A stretch of 64,000 nt of DNA from Rhizobium sp. 007 (GCF_015353075.1 NZ_CP064191.1:248001-312000); one strand, 5' to 3'; shown: positions 10,023-19,903, numbered from the stretch's first letter. Notes: generated by a model not told the origin, from the sequence alone. Numbers and translations are program-made.

Positions 10023-11426
10023 ATGACCATCAACATCAAAGATATCAGCGAGAAGGACCGCAACAGCGTCCTGCATCCGTTCACGCAGCTGAAGGATTTT
10101 GCCAGCGGCAAGCTTGGCGAGCCGACCATCGTCGAGACCGGAAAGGGCATCCGCATTCAGGATGCGCATGGCCATCAGTTGATCGACGGCTTTGCCGGTC
10201 TTTACTGCGTCAATGTGGGCTACGGTCGGACGGAGATCGCGGAGGCGATCTCGCGTCAGGCTTATCGTCTGGCCTACTACCATTCGTATGCGGCGCACAC
10301 GACGGACGAGCTTGCGATCCTGTCGGACCGATTGGTGAAGATGGCGCCGGGCAAGATGAGCAAGGTGTTCTACGGCATGTCCGGTTCGGACGCCAACGAG
10401 ACTCACGCCAAGCTCGTCTGGTACTACAACAACCTCCGCGGCAAGTCGACCAAGAAGAAGATCGTCTCGCGCGACCGCGGTTATCACGGCTGCAGCGTCG
10501 TCTCCGGCTCGATGACCGGCATGAGCTTCTATCACGACCACATGGACCTGCCGCTACCGCAGATCACCCATACCGGCGTGCCGCATCATTTCTGGGGCGC
10601 AAACCCTGGCGAAACCGAACGGGGATTCTCCGTCCGTCGGGCTGCCGAGCTCGATCAGTTGATCGAACAACTTGGTCCCGACAATGTCGGCGGTTTCATT
10701 GCTGAACCGGTCCTTGGCACCGGTGGCATTACGCCGCCACCGGAAGGTTATTGGGAGGCCATCCAGCCCGTTCTCAAGAAGCACGACGTGCTGTTGATTG
10801 CCGACGAAGTCATCACAGGATTTGGCCGCACCGGCTCAATGTTTGGCTCGCAGCATTATGGCATCGAACCGGACCTGATCACCGTCGCCAAGGGCCTGAC
10901 CTCTGCCTACTTCCCGCTGTCGGCCGCGATCGTCGGCGAGAAGGTTTATCAGGTGCTGGAAGACGGCGCCGACAAGGTCGGCGCGTTCTCGCACGGCTAT
11001 ACCTATTCCGGACATCCGATCGGAGCGGCCGCTGCCAACGCAGTTCTCGACATCGTCGAGCAGGAAAACCTGCCCGGCAATGCCCGCGAAGTCGGCGACT
11101 ATTTCCAGGCGCAGCTCAAGGAGAAGTTCGCCCAGCTGCCGATCGTCGGTGAAGTGCGTGGTGTCGGTCTGATGGGTGCAATCGAATTCGTCGGCAACCG
11201 TGAAGCCAAGACGCGTTTTGATCCGTCTCTGAAGGTCGGGGCACGCGTGTCCAAGGCCGCCCGAGACCTCGGCCTGATTGCCCGCGCCATGCCGCATGGC
11301 GACATCCTCGGCTTTGCTCCGCCGCTGGTCACCACAAGGGAAGAGATCGACGAGATCGTCTCGATTGCCGAGAAGGCGGTGCGCTCTGTGATGGACGAAC
11401 TGGTTCGCGACGGCCAGAAGGTCTGA
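10023..11426 (+). CDS. Class III (omega) aminotransferase, y4uB-like
   Basis: This 467-residue PLP enzyme moves an amino group from an omega-amino acid, amine or similar donor to a keto acid. The PLP-binding lysine is K290 in VAKGLTSAY; the cofactor aspartate lies in LLIADEVITGFGRTG; and GSDANETHAK is the phosphate-binding region. The start is preceded by AGGAG seven bases away. Its length and opening (LHPFTQLKDFASG) recall the symbiotic-plasmid protein Y4uB of NGR234 as I remember it. An aldehyde dehydrogenase gene follows, which fits a route from amine to aldehyde to acid. The actual donor is unknown; putrescine, GABA, beta-alanine or 6-aminohexanoate are all possible. Confidence 0.92.
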   Translation: MTINIKDISEKDRNSVLHPFTQLKDFASGKLGEPTIVETGKGIRIQDAHGHQLIDGFAGLYCVNVGYGRTEIAEAISRQAYRLAYYHSYAAHTTDELAILSDRLVKMAPGKMSKVFYGMSGSDANETHAKLVWYYNNLRGKSTKKKIVSRDRGYHGCSVVSGSMTGMSFYHDHMDLPLPQITHTGVPHHFWGANPGETERGFSVRRAAELDQLIEQLGPDNVGGFIAEPVLGTGGITPPPEGYWEAIQPVLKKHDVLLIADEVITGFGRTGSMFGSQHYGIEPDLITVAKGLTSAYFPLSAAIVGEKVYQVLEDGADKVGAFSHGYTYSGHPIGAAAANAVLDIVEQENLPGNAREVGDYFQAQLKEKFAQLPIVGEVRGVGLMGAIEFVGNREAKTRFDPSLKVGARVSKAARDLGLIARAMPHGDILGFAPPLVTTREEIDEIVSIAEKAVRSVMDELVRDGQKV

Positions 11427-11442
11427 TCGGGAAACTTAAGCC

Positions 11443-11470
11443 ATGGCGGCCGGTGATGCTGGGCCGCCAT
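11443..11470 (+). terminator. Hairpin between aminotransferase and aldehyde dehydrogenase genes
   Basis: ATGGCGGCC (11443-11451) pairs perfectly with GGCCGCCAT (11462-11470) across a ten-base loop. There is no T-tract after it. It may slow or stabilise the transcript between the two genes rather than stop transcription. Confidence 0.5.
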
Positions 11471-11588
11471 AGCTTGCCATTAACGACTGCATCAAAAAGC
11501 CGAAACGGGGCAGGAGCGTAAGCTTTGCCTTGCAGGTCAAACTCGGCCTCCAGACAGGAGGTTCATCAGGAATAGGAAAGCTGGCCAC

Positions 11589-12998
11589 ATGACTGCCGCC
11601 AAACTCCATATCACGACCAGCCTGGCGCCGATCTCTGTTCATAGCCCTTATGATGGGTCGCTGCTTGGATCGGTCGATGCAACCGATCCTTCGGAGATCA
11701 ATCGTCTCCTGGAAACCGCTCGCCGCGGCGCCGAGGTCTCACGCAATCTGGCCAGGCACGAACGCGCGAGCATCCTGGAGGGCGCCGCACGGATCGTCGA
11801 TAGCCGTCGCGACGCTTTAGCCGAGACCATCGTCCGCGAAGCCGGAAAGACGATTGTCCAGGCGCGCAAGGAAGTGCTTCGCTGCGTCAACACGCTGAAG
11901 CTTTCAGCGGAAGAAGCAAAGCGCAACGCCGGTGAGATCGTGCCCTTCGATGCCTATACCGGATCGGAACAACGCCAAGGCTGGTTCACCCGCGAACCCC
12001 TCGGCATCATCACGGCCATCACCCCATACAACGATCCGCTGAACCTTGTTGCTCATAAGCTCGGCCCGGCTATCGCTGGCGGCAATTCCGTGCTGCTCAA
12101 ACCGTCGAACCTCACTCCCTTTTCCGCGATCAAGCTGGTCGAAGCGCTGCGCGAAGCCGGCCTGCCTCAGGAGGTCATTACCGTCGTTTACGGTGACAGA
12201 GAGCTGGTGACTGCGATGGTCGCTGCACGCGAGGTGCGCATGGTCTCATTTACCGGCGGATTTGTCACCGCCGAGGCGATCAGCCGCGCGGCTGGCCTGA
12301 AGAAGCTCGCCATGGAACTCGGCGGCAATGCGCCCGTTCTCGTCATGAACGACTGCGACTTCAACAAGGCGGTCGAGGCTTCCGTCTCCGGAGCCTTCTG
12401 GGCGGCCGGCCAAAACTGCATCGGCGCGCAGCGCATCCTGATCCAGGCGGAGCTCTACGACCGCTTCCGCGATGCCCTTGTTGCCGCGACGTCCAAGCTC
12501 AAGGCCGGCGATCCGATGCAGGAGGACACCGACGTCGGCCCGATGATCTCCAAACAGGTGGCGGAACGCACCGAAGCCGCCGTCAACGAAGCTATCGAGG
12601 AAGGTGCCAGGTTGCTCTGCGGCCACCGTCGCGAGGGATCCCTGTATCACCCGACGGTACTCGAAGGCACGCCGCTGACCTGCCGGCTGTGGCATGAGGA
12701 AGTGTTCGCGCCCGTGGTCATGCTTGCGCCGTTCGACACCCTCGATGAGGCGATCGAGATGGCCAATGATCTGGATTACAGCCTGCATGCCGGCATCTTC
12801 ACCAAGGATCTCAACGTTGCGCTTGAGGCGGCTAACCGGATCGAAGCGGGTGGGGTGATGATCAACGACTCCTCCGACTATCGCTTCGACGCCATGCCGT
12901 TCGGCGGCTTCAAATACGGCAGCATGGGCCGCGAAGGCGTGCGCTTCGCCTACGAGGATATGACCCAGCCAAAGGTCATCTGCATTAATCGCGGGTGA
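11589..12998 (+). CDS. NAD(P)-dependent aldehyde dehydrogenase, y4uC-like
   Basis: This 469-residue enzyme oxidises an aldehyde to a carboxylic acid. The general base is E243 (MELGGN) and the nucleophile is C277 (AGQNCIG). The Rossmann region shows [17 protein letters not shown], and the C-terminal part has the family [14 protein letters not shown] and [15 protein letters not shown]. It belongs to the group containing lactaldehyde and phosphonoacetaldehyde dehydrogenases rather than to GabD. The gene lies 162 bases after the aminotransferase, so it most likely handles the aldehyde that enzyme produces. The pairing recalls y4uB/y4uC of NGR234. The substrate is inferred from position only. Confidence 0.92.
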   Translation: MTAAKLHITTSLAPISVHSPYDGSLLGSVDATDPSEINRLLETARRGAEVSRNLARHERASILEGAARIVDSRRDALAETIVREAGKTIVQARKEVLRCVNTLKLSAEEAKRNAGEIVPFDAYTGSEQRQGWFTREPLGIITAITPYNDPLNLVAHKLGPAIAGGNSVLLKPSNLTPFSAIKLVEALREAGLPQEVITVVYGDRELVTAMVAAREVRMVSFTGGFVTAEAISRAAGLKKLAMELGGNAPVLVMNDCDFNKAVEASVSGAFWAAGQNCIGAQRILIQAELYDRFRDALVAATSKLKAGDPMQEDTDVGPMISKQVAERTEAAVNEAIEEGARLLCGHRREGSLYHPTVLEGTPLTCRLWHEEVFAPVVMLAPFDTLDEAIEMANDLDYSLHAGIFTKDLNVALEAANRIEAGGVMINDSSDYRFDAMPFGGFKYGSMGREGVRFAYEDMTQPKVICINRG

Positions 12999-13081
12999 AG
13001 CTCGGTCCGATGAGCTGGTTCGGCAGCAAATCCAGATGCGCCGGCCGACATCCCGTGAACCGCATAATTTGAGGGGAGATT

Positions 13082-13780
13082 ATGAATAAGACATACGAGA
13101 ACCCGCAGGCAGCTCTCGACGGCCTGCTGTTCGACGGGATGTTCATAGCGGCTGGTGGGTTTGGCCTCTGCGGCATTTCGGAGCTGTTGATCGATGCAAT
13201 CCGCAAGGCCGGAACCAAGGACCTGACGATTGCATCGAACAATTGCGGCGTCGACGATTTCGGTCTCGGCGTACTCCTGAAGACCAAGCAGATCAAGAAG
13301 ATGATATCTTCCTATGTCGGTGAAAACGCCGAGTTCATGCGGCAGTATCTCAGCGGCGAGTTGGAACTGGAGTTCAATCCCCAGGGGACGCTGGCCGAAC
13401 GCATGCGCGCGGGCGGCGCCGGCATTGCCGGCTTCTATACCAAGACCGGCGTTGGCACGGTCGTTGCCGAGGGCAAGGAGCAAAAGACTTTCGGCGGCGA
13501 GACTTATGTGCTTGAGACCGGCATCGTCGCGGATCTCGCGATCGTCAAAGCCTGGAAGGCGGACACCTCCGGCAATCTCGTCTTCCGCAAGACGGCCCGC
13601 AACTTCAACCCGCCAGCCGCCACCTGCGGCAAGATCTGCGTTGCCGAGGTCGAGGAGATCGTACCTGTTGGCGGCCTCGATCCTGATCAAATCCACCTGC
13701 CTGGAATCTATGTGCATCGCCTAATCCAAGGCGAACACGAGAAACGCATTGAACAGCGCACCACGCGCGCTGCAGCTTGA
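13082..13780 (+). CDS. 3-oxoacid CoA-transferase subunit A
   Basis: This 232-residue subunit carries the CoA-transferase family I alpha fold: [22 protein letters not shown] near residues 20-38 and [32 protein letters not shown] near 98-128. With subunit B it moves CoA from succinyl-CoA to acetoacetate or a related 3-oxoacid. The start is preceded by GAGGGGAG. Subunit B starts 13 bases after its stop, behind its own GGGGAGGG site. The thiolase gene downstream points to acetoacetate as substrate; 3-oxoadipate is the main alternative. Confidence 0.93.
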   Translation: MNKTYENPQAALDGLLFDGMFIAAGGFGLCGISELLIDAIRKAGTKDLTIASNNCGVDDFGLGVLLKTKQIKKMISSYVGENAEFMRQYLSGELELEFNPQGTLAERMRAGGAGIAGFYTKTGVGTVVAEGKEQKTFGGETYVLETGIVADLAIVKAWKADTSGNLVFRKTARNFNPPAATCGKICVAEVEEIVPVGGLDPDQIHLPGIYVHRLIQGEHEKRIEQRTTRAAA

Positions 13781-13793
13781 GGGGAGGGAACAA

Positions 13794-14423
13794 ATGGCTT
13801 GGGACAGAAACCAGATGGCCGCGCGGGCTGCGCGTGAACTCGACGACGGCACGTATGTCAATCTCGGCATCGGCATCCCAACACTGGTGGCCAACCACAT
13901 CCCCGAGGGTGTCCACGTGACACTGCAGTCGGAGAATGGCCTGCTCGGCATCGGCCAATTCCCGACCGAAGACGAGATCGACGCCGATCTCATCAACGCC
14001 GGCAAGCAGACGGTGACGGCACTGCCGCATTCGGCCTTCTTCGACTCTGCACAAAGCTTCGCGATGATCCGCGGCGGCAAGATCGCCATGGCGATCCTCG
14101 GCGCGATGGAGGTGGCGGAAAACGGCGACCTCGCCAATTGGATGATCCCCGGCAAGCTCGTAAAGGGTATGGGCGGGGCGATGGATCTGGTGGCCGGTGT
14201 TAAGCGGGTGGTCGTGGTCATGGACCACACCAACAAGGCAGGCGAATCCAAGGTGCTGAAGGCCTGCACGCTGCCCTTGACCGGCCAAGGCGTTGTCGAC
14301 CGGATCATCACGAACTTTGGCGTCCTCGACGTCGTCGAAGGTGGTTTGAGGCTGGTGGAACTTGCCGACGGCGTGACCGACAGCGAATTGCGCAAGGCAA
14401 CGGAAGCAACGATCGTCAATTGA
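13794..14423 (+). CDS. 3-oxoacid CoA-transferase subunit B
   Basis: This 209-residue beta subunit contains the catalytic glutamate E47 in SENGLLGIG, which forms the glutamyl-CoA thioester. Other family blocks are LGIGIPTLV near the N-terminus and [28 protein letters not shown] near 95-125. I chose the ATG at 13794 because GGGGAGGGAACAA precedes it; an upstream in-frame codon at 13749 overlaps subunit A. Subunit A lies immediately upstream and the thiolase 62 bases downstream, so the three genes form a unit for 3-oxoacid activation and cleavage. Confidence 0.94.
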   Translation: MAWDRNQMAARAARELDDGTYVNLGIGIPTLVANHIPEGVHVTLQSENGLLGIGQFPTEDEIDADLINAGKQTVTALPHSAFFDSAQSFAMIRGGKIAMAILGAMEVAENGDLANWMIPGKLVKGMGGAMDLVAGVKRVVVVMDHTNKAGESKVLKACTLPLTGQGVVDRIITNFGVLDVVEGGLRLVELADGVTDSELRKATEATIVN

Positions 14424-14485
14424 TAGAGATTGGTCGAACACAGACCAAAGCCCACTAGATCCAAAGAACAGCGGAAGGAGCCGTT

Positions 14486-15667
14486 ATGAGCACCCCATGC
14501 ATCGTCATCGCCAGTGCCGCCCGTACCGCCGTCGGGTCCTTCAATGGCGCGTTCGCTAACACGCCGGCTCACGAGCTTGGGACCGCCGTCATCGAGGCGG
14601 TGCTCGAACGCGCCGGCGTCGAGGCGAGCGAGGTCGATGAAGTGATCCTCGGGCAGGTGCTGCAAGCAGGTGAAGGCCAGAACCCGGCGCGCCAGACCGC
14701 GATGAAGGCGGGCATTCCGCCAGAAAAGACCGCCTGGGGCATGAACCAGCTCTGCGGCTCGGGCCTGCGCGCAGTCGCGCTCGGCATGCAGCAGATCGCA
14801 TTCAGCGATGCAGAAATCATCATCGCCGGCGGCATGGAGTCGATGTCGATGGCGCCGCACTGCTCGCACCTGCGTGGCAGTGTGAAGATGGGCGACTTCA
14901 AGATGATCGACACGATGATCAAGGACGGCCTGACGGACGCCTTTTACGGCTACCACATGGGCATCACCGCCGAGAATGTCGCCCGTCAGTGGCAGCTGAC
15001 CCGCGAGGAGCAGGACCAGTTCGCGCTCGCGTCGCAGAACAAGGCCGAGGCCGCGCAGAAGGCGGGCCGTTTCACTGACGAGATCGTTCCGTTCGTCGTC
15101 AAGGGCCGCAAGGGCGACGTCATCGTCGACCAGGACGAATATATCCGCCATGGCGCAACGCTCGACCAGATGACCAAGCTGCGTCCGGCCTTTGACAAGG
15201 AAGGAACTGTGACCGCCGGCAATGCATCGGGTCTCAATGACGGTGCTGCTGCCACCCTGCTGATGACCGAGGCGCAGGCCGCCAAGCGCGGCATTCAGCC
15301 GCTCGCGCGCATCGTCTCCTGGGCAACGGCCGGCGTCGAGCCGCAGGTCATGGGCACAGGCCCGATTCCGGCATCGCGTAAGGCGCTAGCGAAAGCCAGC
15401 TGGTCTGTCAGCGATCTCGACCTCGTCGAAGCGAACGAGGCCTTTGCCGCCCAGGCCTGCGCCGTTAACAAGGATCTCGGCTGGGATCCATTCATCGTCA
15501 ACGTCAACGGCGGCGCCATCGCCATCGGTCACCCGATCGGCGCGTCGGGCGCCCGCGTTCTCAACACGCTGCTGTTCGAAATGAAGCGCTGCGGCCGTTC
15601 CAAGGGCATTGCGACGTTGTGCATCGGCGGGGGCATGGGCGTCGCCATGTGCGTGGAAGCGATGTGA
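14486..15667 (+). CDS. phbA: Acetyl-CoA C-acetyltransferase (acetoacetyl-CoA thiolase)
   Basis: This 393-residue biosynthetic-type thiolase cleaves acetoacetyl-CoA to two acetyl-CoA, or runs in reverse to start polyhydroxybutyrate synthesis. The acyl-accepting cysteine is C90 ([11 protein letters not shown]), the catalytic histidine H349 (GHPIGASG) and the second cysteine C379 ([11 protein letters not shown]). Its sequence is very close to rhizobial PhbA as I remember it, over the whole length. The ribosome site is AAGGAG. After the CoA-transferase pair it completes the path from acetoacetate to acetyl-CoA. This is probably an accessory copy additional to a chromosomal phbA, which cannot be checked from this window. 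Confidence 0.95.
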   Translation: MSTPCIVIASAARTAVGSFNGAFANTPAHELGTAVIEAVLERAGVEASEVDEVILGQVLQAGEGQNPARQTAMKAGIPPEKTAWGMNQLCGSGLRAVALGMQQIAFSDAEIIIAGGMESMSMAPHCSHLRGSVKMGDFKMIDTMIKDGLTDAFYGYHMGITAENVARQWQLTREEQDQFALASQNKAEAAQKAGRFTDEIVPFVVKGRKGDVIVDQDEYIRHGATLDQMTKLRPAFDKEGTVTAGNASGLNDGAAATLLMTEAQAAKRGIQPLARIVSWATAGVEPQVMGTGPIPASRKALAKASWSVSDLDLVEANEAFAAQACAVNKDLGWDPFIVNVNGGAIAIGHPIGASGARVLNTLLFEMKRCGRSKGIATLCIGGGMGVAMCVEAM

Positions 15668-15683
15668 GGGGGAGGGCAGTGTC

Positions 15684-16181
15684 ATGACTGCCGTCGAGTT
15701 CCGCCTCTGCGAGGTTTCGCTTGACCGTTCTTTCGGTGGCCGAGACGAGCGCATTGAGCGTGAACAAGCGCTCGCGGTTGTCGACCTCCTGGAAAGCAAC
15801 ACGTTCATCCCAGTCGGACATGACGGCGGCCCTTATCGTCTTCGGATCGAAATGGTGGACGGACGCTTGGCGCTGCATATCGCCGACGATAAGGGGGCGC
15901 ATATCGTGTGTCACTATCTCTCGCTCGCACCTTTCCGCCGACTGCTCAAAGACTACACCCGCATTTGCGAAAGCTACTACGACGCTATCGGTCGTTCTGG
16001 TCCTGAAAGGCTTCAAGCAATCGACATGGGCCGGCGTGGCATCCATGACGAGGCTGCTGAGCTACTGAGAGAGCGACTCTCAGCGAAAGTGCACGTCGAC
16101 AAGGACACCGCTCGTCGGCTGTTCACGTTGATTTACGCTCTGCTTGCGCAGAATGCCACCTATCCAATGCTGTTGAGCTGA
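15684..16181 (+). CDS. UPF0262 family protein
   Basis: This 165-residue protein matches the UPF0262 family of alphaproteobacteria, whose function is unknown. Typical blocks are visible: [10 protein letters not shown] at the N-terminus, [18 protein letters not shown] near 25-37, [15 protein letters not shown] near 50-65, [13 protein letters not shown] near 105, [16 protein letters not shown] near 125, and [14 protein letters not shown] near the C-terminus. I chose the ATG at 15684 because GAGGGGGAGGG precedes it and the family starts there. It follows the thiolase stop by 16 bases, so it belongs to the operon. Why this protein travels with catabolic genes is unknown. Confidence 0.88.
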   Translation: MTAVEFRLCEVSLDRSFGGRDERIEREQALAVVDLLESNTFIPVGHDGGPYRLRIEMVDGRLALHIADDKGAHIVCHYLSLAPFRRLLKDYTRICESYYDAIGRSGPERLQAIDMGRRGIHDEAAELLRERLSAKVHVDKDTARRLFTLIYALLAQNATYPMLLS

Positions 16182-16486
16182 GACGACATGCAACTTGGCA
16201 CGCAAGAGGCGGGGAATGTGAGCGGCCGATTGAACGCAGGGCACAGGTGCAGCCATAGAAAACTCTGCGTCAGAGACATTGGCGGCAACCGCTGCACGGG
16301 CGACGATGCATCAGCAAAACACCACATCAGCACGAAGGAGGACCCAAAATTGTGTTCAGAAATACCGCGAGCGCTTCATGGTGAAGCGAATGCCCCACTG
16401 ACAGCCGAGCGCACGTTCGAAAGGCCGGACCGCGCTAATGAATGCATCCATGGAAGCAGCGCTCTCCGAGCAGCAAGAGGTGAGTG
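16182..16486. other. Intergenic region before the dehydrogenase gene
   Basis: A 99-codon frame is open here, but its composition is not protein-like and it matches nothing I know. The ribosome site AAGAGG lies near 16475. The gap suggests that the dehydrogenase gene may have its own promoter. Confidence 0.4.
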
Positions 16487-17899
16487 ATGCAGGCTAGTTC
16501 CCTAGGTTTCCTGGAAAGCGTCGACCAGAACTTCCGCCATGCCATGACCTTCCTCGATCTGCCGGAGGGCCTGACCGAGCGGATCATACAGTGCAACTCG
16601 ACCTACACGGTCCGCTTCGGCGTCAGGCTGCGCGGGCGCATGTACAGCTTTATCGGTTGGCGCTCGGTCCACAGCGAGCATTGCGAGCCGGTGAAAGGCG
16701 GGATTCGCTTTGCGCCAAATGCCGATGCTGAAGAGGTGGAAGCGCTCGCTGCCCTGATGACGCTTAAGTGCTCGCTGGTCAACGTGCCGTTCGGTGGCTC
16801 GAAAGGCGCGCTGAAGATTGATCCACGCGAATGGACAACGCAGGAGCTCGAGCGCATCACCCGGCGGTTCACGCAGGAACTCTACAAACGTGGCTTGATC
16901 GGCCCGGGTGTCAACGTTCCCGCCCCCGATATCGGCACAGGTGAACAGGAAATGGCCTGGATGATGGACGAGTTCCGTCGTGCCAATCCCACCGATTTGG
17001 TCAACGCGCGCGCTTGCGTCACCGGTAAGCCCTTGTCGAAGGGCGGCATTGCCGGACGCACGGAAGCAACAGGCCGAGGCGTGCAGTTCGCTGTCCAGAG
17101 CTATCTCCGGGATCCCCGCACTGCCGGCCTGGGCGGCCGGCGTGATCTCAAGGATGCCTCCGTCATCCTTCAGGGGTTTGGCAACGTCGGCTATCACGCC
17201 GCCAAGTTCCTCTCAGAGCAAGACGGTGCGCGCGTGACTATCGTCGCAGAACGGGACGGTTATGTCGCCCATCCGGAAGGTCTGAACATCGAAGCGCTCA
17301 AGCAGCACCAGATCTGCACGGGCAGCATTCTGGGCTTTGCCGGCGCCAAGTCATTCGCCGGCGATATGACCGGCATCGAGCAGCCCTGCGATGTCCTCAT
17401 CCCTGCGGCGATGGAGAACGCCATCCACGTGAAAAACGCGGGCCGCATCAAAGCGCATCTCATCGTGGAAGCTGCAAATGGGCCGGTCACCTTCGAGGCG
17501 GATCAGATATTGCGCTCCCGAGGTGTAATCATCCTTCCCGATCTCTACGTCAATGCCGGCGGGGTGATTGTCAGCTATTTCGAGTGGGTGAAGAACCTGA
17601 CACACATTCCCTTCGGGCTAATGGAAAGACGGCGGCGTGAACGGCGCAACCAAACCATTGCGACAGCGCTCGAGCGGATGACCGGCAAGCCATTTCCCGA
17701 GGATATCCGCGACGAATTCCTTGAAGGTGGAGCCGAGATCGATCTCGTCCGATCCGGCCTTGAGGACGTCATGCGCAGCACCTGGACACGCATTGCCGAT
17801 CTTCTTGATACGCAGCCGGAACTGGGCGACTACAGGACGGCTGCTTGCGTTGCCTCCATTCGACAAATCGCTGATGCATATGAGGCAATTGGAATCTGA
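16487..17899 (+). CDS. Glu/Leu/Phe/Val dehydrogenase (glutamate dehydrogenase type)
   Basis: This 470-residue protein is a hexameric-type amino acid dehydrogenase that interconverts glutamate with 2-oxoglutarate and ammonia. Visible motifs: VKGGIRFAP (substrate site), LMTLKCSLVNVPFGGSKGAL with the catalytic lysine region, PAPDIGTGEQEMAWMMDEF, the dinucleotide-binding VILQGFGNVG, and VEAANGPVT. I chose the ATG at 16487; a GTG lies directly before it at 16484. Located after a transaminase-led operon, it could return glutamate to 2-oxoglutarate as amino acceptor and release ammonia. Glutamate preference is inferred from overall family resemblance. Confidence 0.92.
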   Translation: MQASSLGFLESVDQNFRHAMTFLDLPEGLTERIIQCNSTYTVRFGVRLRGRMYSFIGWRSVHSEHCEPVKGGIRFAPNADAEEVEALAALMTLKCSLVNVPFGGSKGALKIDPREWTTQELERITRRFTQELYKRGLIGPGVNVPAPDIGTGEQEMAWMMDEFRRANPTDLVNARACVTGKPLSKGGIAGRTEATGRGVQFAVQSYLRDPRTAGLGGRRDLKDASVILQGFGNVGYHAAKFLSEQDGARVTIVAERDGYVAHPEGLNIEALKQHQICTGSILGFAGAKSFAGDMTGIEQPCDVLIPAAMENAIHVKNAGRIKAHLIVEAANGPVTFEADQILRSRGVIILPDLYVNAGGVIVSYFEWVKNLTHIPFGLMERRRRERRNQTIATALERMTGKPFPEDIRDEFLEGGAEIDLVRSGLEDVMRSTWTRIADLLDTQPELGDYRTAACVASIRQIADAYEAIGI

Positions 17900-18179
17900 T
17901 CACACGACAGGGTCGAAGGCTGTGGGAGGAGCCCGCTAGCCTTCGGCTTCTGCAAAATCGAAGATGGTCGAGAATGTCGGCTTGCATACGCCAGTTCACC
18001 GGCTGTGAATTTGGGAGGATGCGCCAACGCAAACCACTTCAAATCGGGCCGCGTGTCACCATGTCTCGTTGAACGGCCTCGACGAGCGCTGCCTCTGCTC
18101 GGTCAATAGTTGGCATATTAAATCCTGCATGGGCGGCATTGATTCGCAGGAGTGCCTACCACCGTGATCACGTCGGTCA
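17900..18179. other. Degraded sequence, no gene recognised
   Basis: Short frames are open on the minus strand but none is recognised. It connects the dehydrogenase gene with the IS91 remnant. Confidence 0.35.
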
Positions 18180-18601
18180 TGTTGGCCGCAGCGAACGACG
18201 TGTCATGGGCGCGATCGAAGTCTACGCCAAACCGCCTTTCGGCGGGCCGGACCAGGTGCTCGCCTATCTCGGCCGATATACGCGTCGTGTGGCCATCCAA
18301 CAGTCGTATCGTATCCGTCGATGACGAGCATGTCGACTTCCGATGGAAGGATTATCGACGCCAGGACATGACTGCGAGAAGATCTTGCGCGTTGAACCGC
18401 ACGAGTTTATCCGGCGCTTTTTTCTCCCACGTACTACCCGACGGCTTTCACCGAATGCGTCACTTCGGCTTTCTCGCCAATACCCATCGCCGGCAGCGCA
18501 CCGACCTCTGCCGAGACTTGCTTGGCCAGAGGTCGACGCCAATCAAGCAACGGCATTGCTCAACCCAAATCAAGGCCAGCCCTTCACGTCCCCCGACGGA
18601 T
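18180..18601 (+). mobile_element. IS91-family transposase remnant
   Basis: Two plus-strand frames together give the C-terminal half of an IS91/IS801-type Y2 transposase: VYAKPPFGGPDQVLAYLGRYTRRVAI, then after a frameshift RIVSVDDEHVDFRWKDYR, and then VLPDGFHRMRHFGFLANTHR. The N-terminal zinc finger and the HUH/Y2 catalytic region are missing. Its right edge meets the broken gabD gene at about 18602, so the element or a rearrangement through it removed the rest of gabD. Confidence 0.85.
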
Positions 18602-18602
18602 T

Positions 18603-18933
18603 TTGCCTCCGCGAGAGGCTTTCCCATTTCGGCGATCAAAATCGCTGCAAGATCATCGCTGTGCTCGAGGATAGACCCGTGCCATCTCCATAAGATGTCG
18701 GAGCGCTCGCGGGCGGTGAGACCGGCCCAATGCTCTTGTGCGGCATGCGCTTTGTCGATGGCTTTGGAAACGTCCTCAGGCGCCATATCCGGAACCTCCG
18801 CGAGGAGGTCACCGGTGGAAGGGTTCACGACTGAAAAACGCTTTGCAGCCGTATTCGCGCGTGACTCAGAGGTGAGATGGAGAAACCGCTCTGGATTTTT
18901 GAGATGTCTTGTTAGCGATGGCGTCAGGGTCAT
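18603..18933 (-). pseudogene. gabD: Succinate-semialdehyde dehydrogenase, N-terminal fragment
   Basis: About 110 residues of the N-terminus of a GabD-type aldehyde dehydrogenase remain: AAKRFSVVNPSTGDLLAEVPDM, VSKAIDKAHAAQEHWAGLTARERSDIL and ILIAEMGKPLAEAK. Homology stops at about 18603, where IS91 sequence begins, and the catalytic Glu and Cys are lost. The upstream region is also degraded. An intact version would have turned succinate semialdehyde to succinate, so a GABA-type branch was probably once part of this region. Confidence 0.85.
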
Positions 18934-19451
18934 CTCGAGTTCCTCAAACGTTTGTATTATGGTTTATAAACTTCGTAACGTGTATGCGGGAAAGCCGGAT
19001 CGATGCGCTGATCTTTGCTCGTTCCAATGTAGGCAACTTGCCGCTCGTGCCCGTTAGCTGACAGCGGTGACCGCCTCGAGCTCGTCTTTCGCGTGTTTCG
19101 GCAAAGCCTTCACTTCATTACAAGCGCGCGCAATATACGCAATGAAGCCGGCATAGATAGCACTGACTTCTCCACAGTTGCTGAGGTCGGTGAGAATTAC
19201 GGGTGTCGTCTCTGTCTTCGACAGCTTGCTGCCCGGCAGCATTGGCGACCGCGGCTAGATTTTGAGGCACTTTCGGCCTGCTCCACAGCATTCTTCGAAC
19301 TCACCGGTGGCAGAATAGATCGGCAATTGCGCGGACCGAAAGCAGATCGCCAACCTTAACTGGGAATGGAGGTCAACTGCACCAGGAGCATCAGTGTTGA
19401 TACTTGTCCGATCAAAGCTTAGTTCTCCATAGATGATTAACTCGTAGGGGT
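18934..19451. other. Degraded sequence with no recognised gene
   Basis: A 62-codon minus-strand frame at 19054-19242 looks somewhat protein-like (GEVSAIYAGFIAYIARA), but I cannot assign it. No other gene is seen. Confidence 0.35.
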
Positions 19452-19690
19452 TCAAGTGGAGCGGCTGATTGATGGGCCGGTGTCATTGATCTCCCGCTTG
19501 CGGCCGGAAACGAGATCGGCAAGCCCACAGGCCGGGCCGGAACTTATTGTCCAGTCAAGCGTGCCGTGCCCGGTGCTCAGAACAAGCCGGCAATCCTCGT
19601 CGAACCAGTCACCGGCGTGCCATCCAGCGTCATCGGCCTGAGGCCAGACCAGAGGGAGGTACCCCGAGGTGCAGGTCTAGAGCACTCTTC
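19452..19690 (-). pseudogene. dadA: D-amino acid dehydrogenase, C-terminal fragment
   Basis: The minus strand reads LWSGLRPMTLDGTPVTGSTR, then after one frameshift LVLSTGHGTLDWTISSGP, GLADLVSGRKREIND and a TGA stop at 19452-19454. This is the C-terminus of DadA-type FAD enzymes (WTGLRPMTPDGTP, NTGHGTLGWT, LADLISGRKPEID). Most of the protein, including the FAD-binding N-terminus, is gone. DadA oxidises D-amino acids to keto acids. The fragment therefore fits the theme of racemase and amide hydrolases in this part of the window. Confidence 0.82.
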
Positions 19691-19709
19691 ACTGGGCAGG
19701 ACACCATGA

Positions 19710-19741
19710 CGCCGTTGATTTTGGGCACAAAATCAACGGCG
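19710..19741. repeat. Perfect 32-base hairpin
   Basis: CGCCGTTGATTTTG (19710-19723) is followed by a four-base loop and its exact reverse complement CAAAATCAACGGCG (19728-19741). It lies between the dadA fragment and the end of the fusion gene, both minus strand. It could serve as a terminator for the fusion gene or be an IS/REP-like remnant. A related string (CAAAATCAATGGGGCGG) occurs near 9726 in the IS66 remnant. Confidence 0.65.
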
Positions 19742-19903
19742 CGTGCTCCATGAACAGCCATTTCATCGCTTTTAGAGGGATGCCGGGCGCGGCCCAAGAC
19801 GAGCAATAGCCGAAGGAAATTTCGCCCGCGTTTGCACGGCCCGCCTTTGCGTTAAGCACGTTCCTATTTCGATGGTCGCGATACGCCAGATTCAATGAAT
19901 GTT

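Noticed and set aside
13605..15151. Long minus-strand open frames antisense to the CoA-transferase and thiolase genes (up to 476 codons)
   Set aside because: They are shadows of GC-rich genes. The plus strand encodes clear enzymes with catalytic residues, and the antisense translations are rich in Ala, Arg and His without motifs.
16188..16487. A 99-codon frame before the glutamate dehydrogenase gene
   Set aside because: Its composition is not protein-like, it lacks a convincing ribosome site and has no family match.
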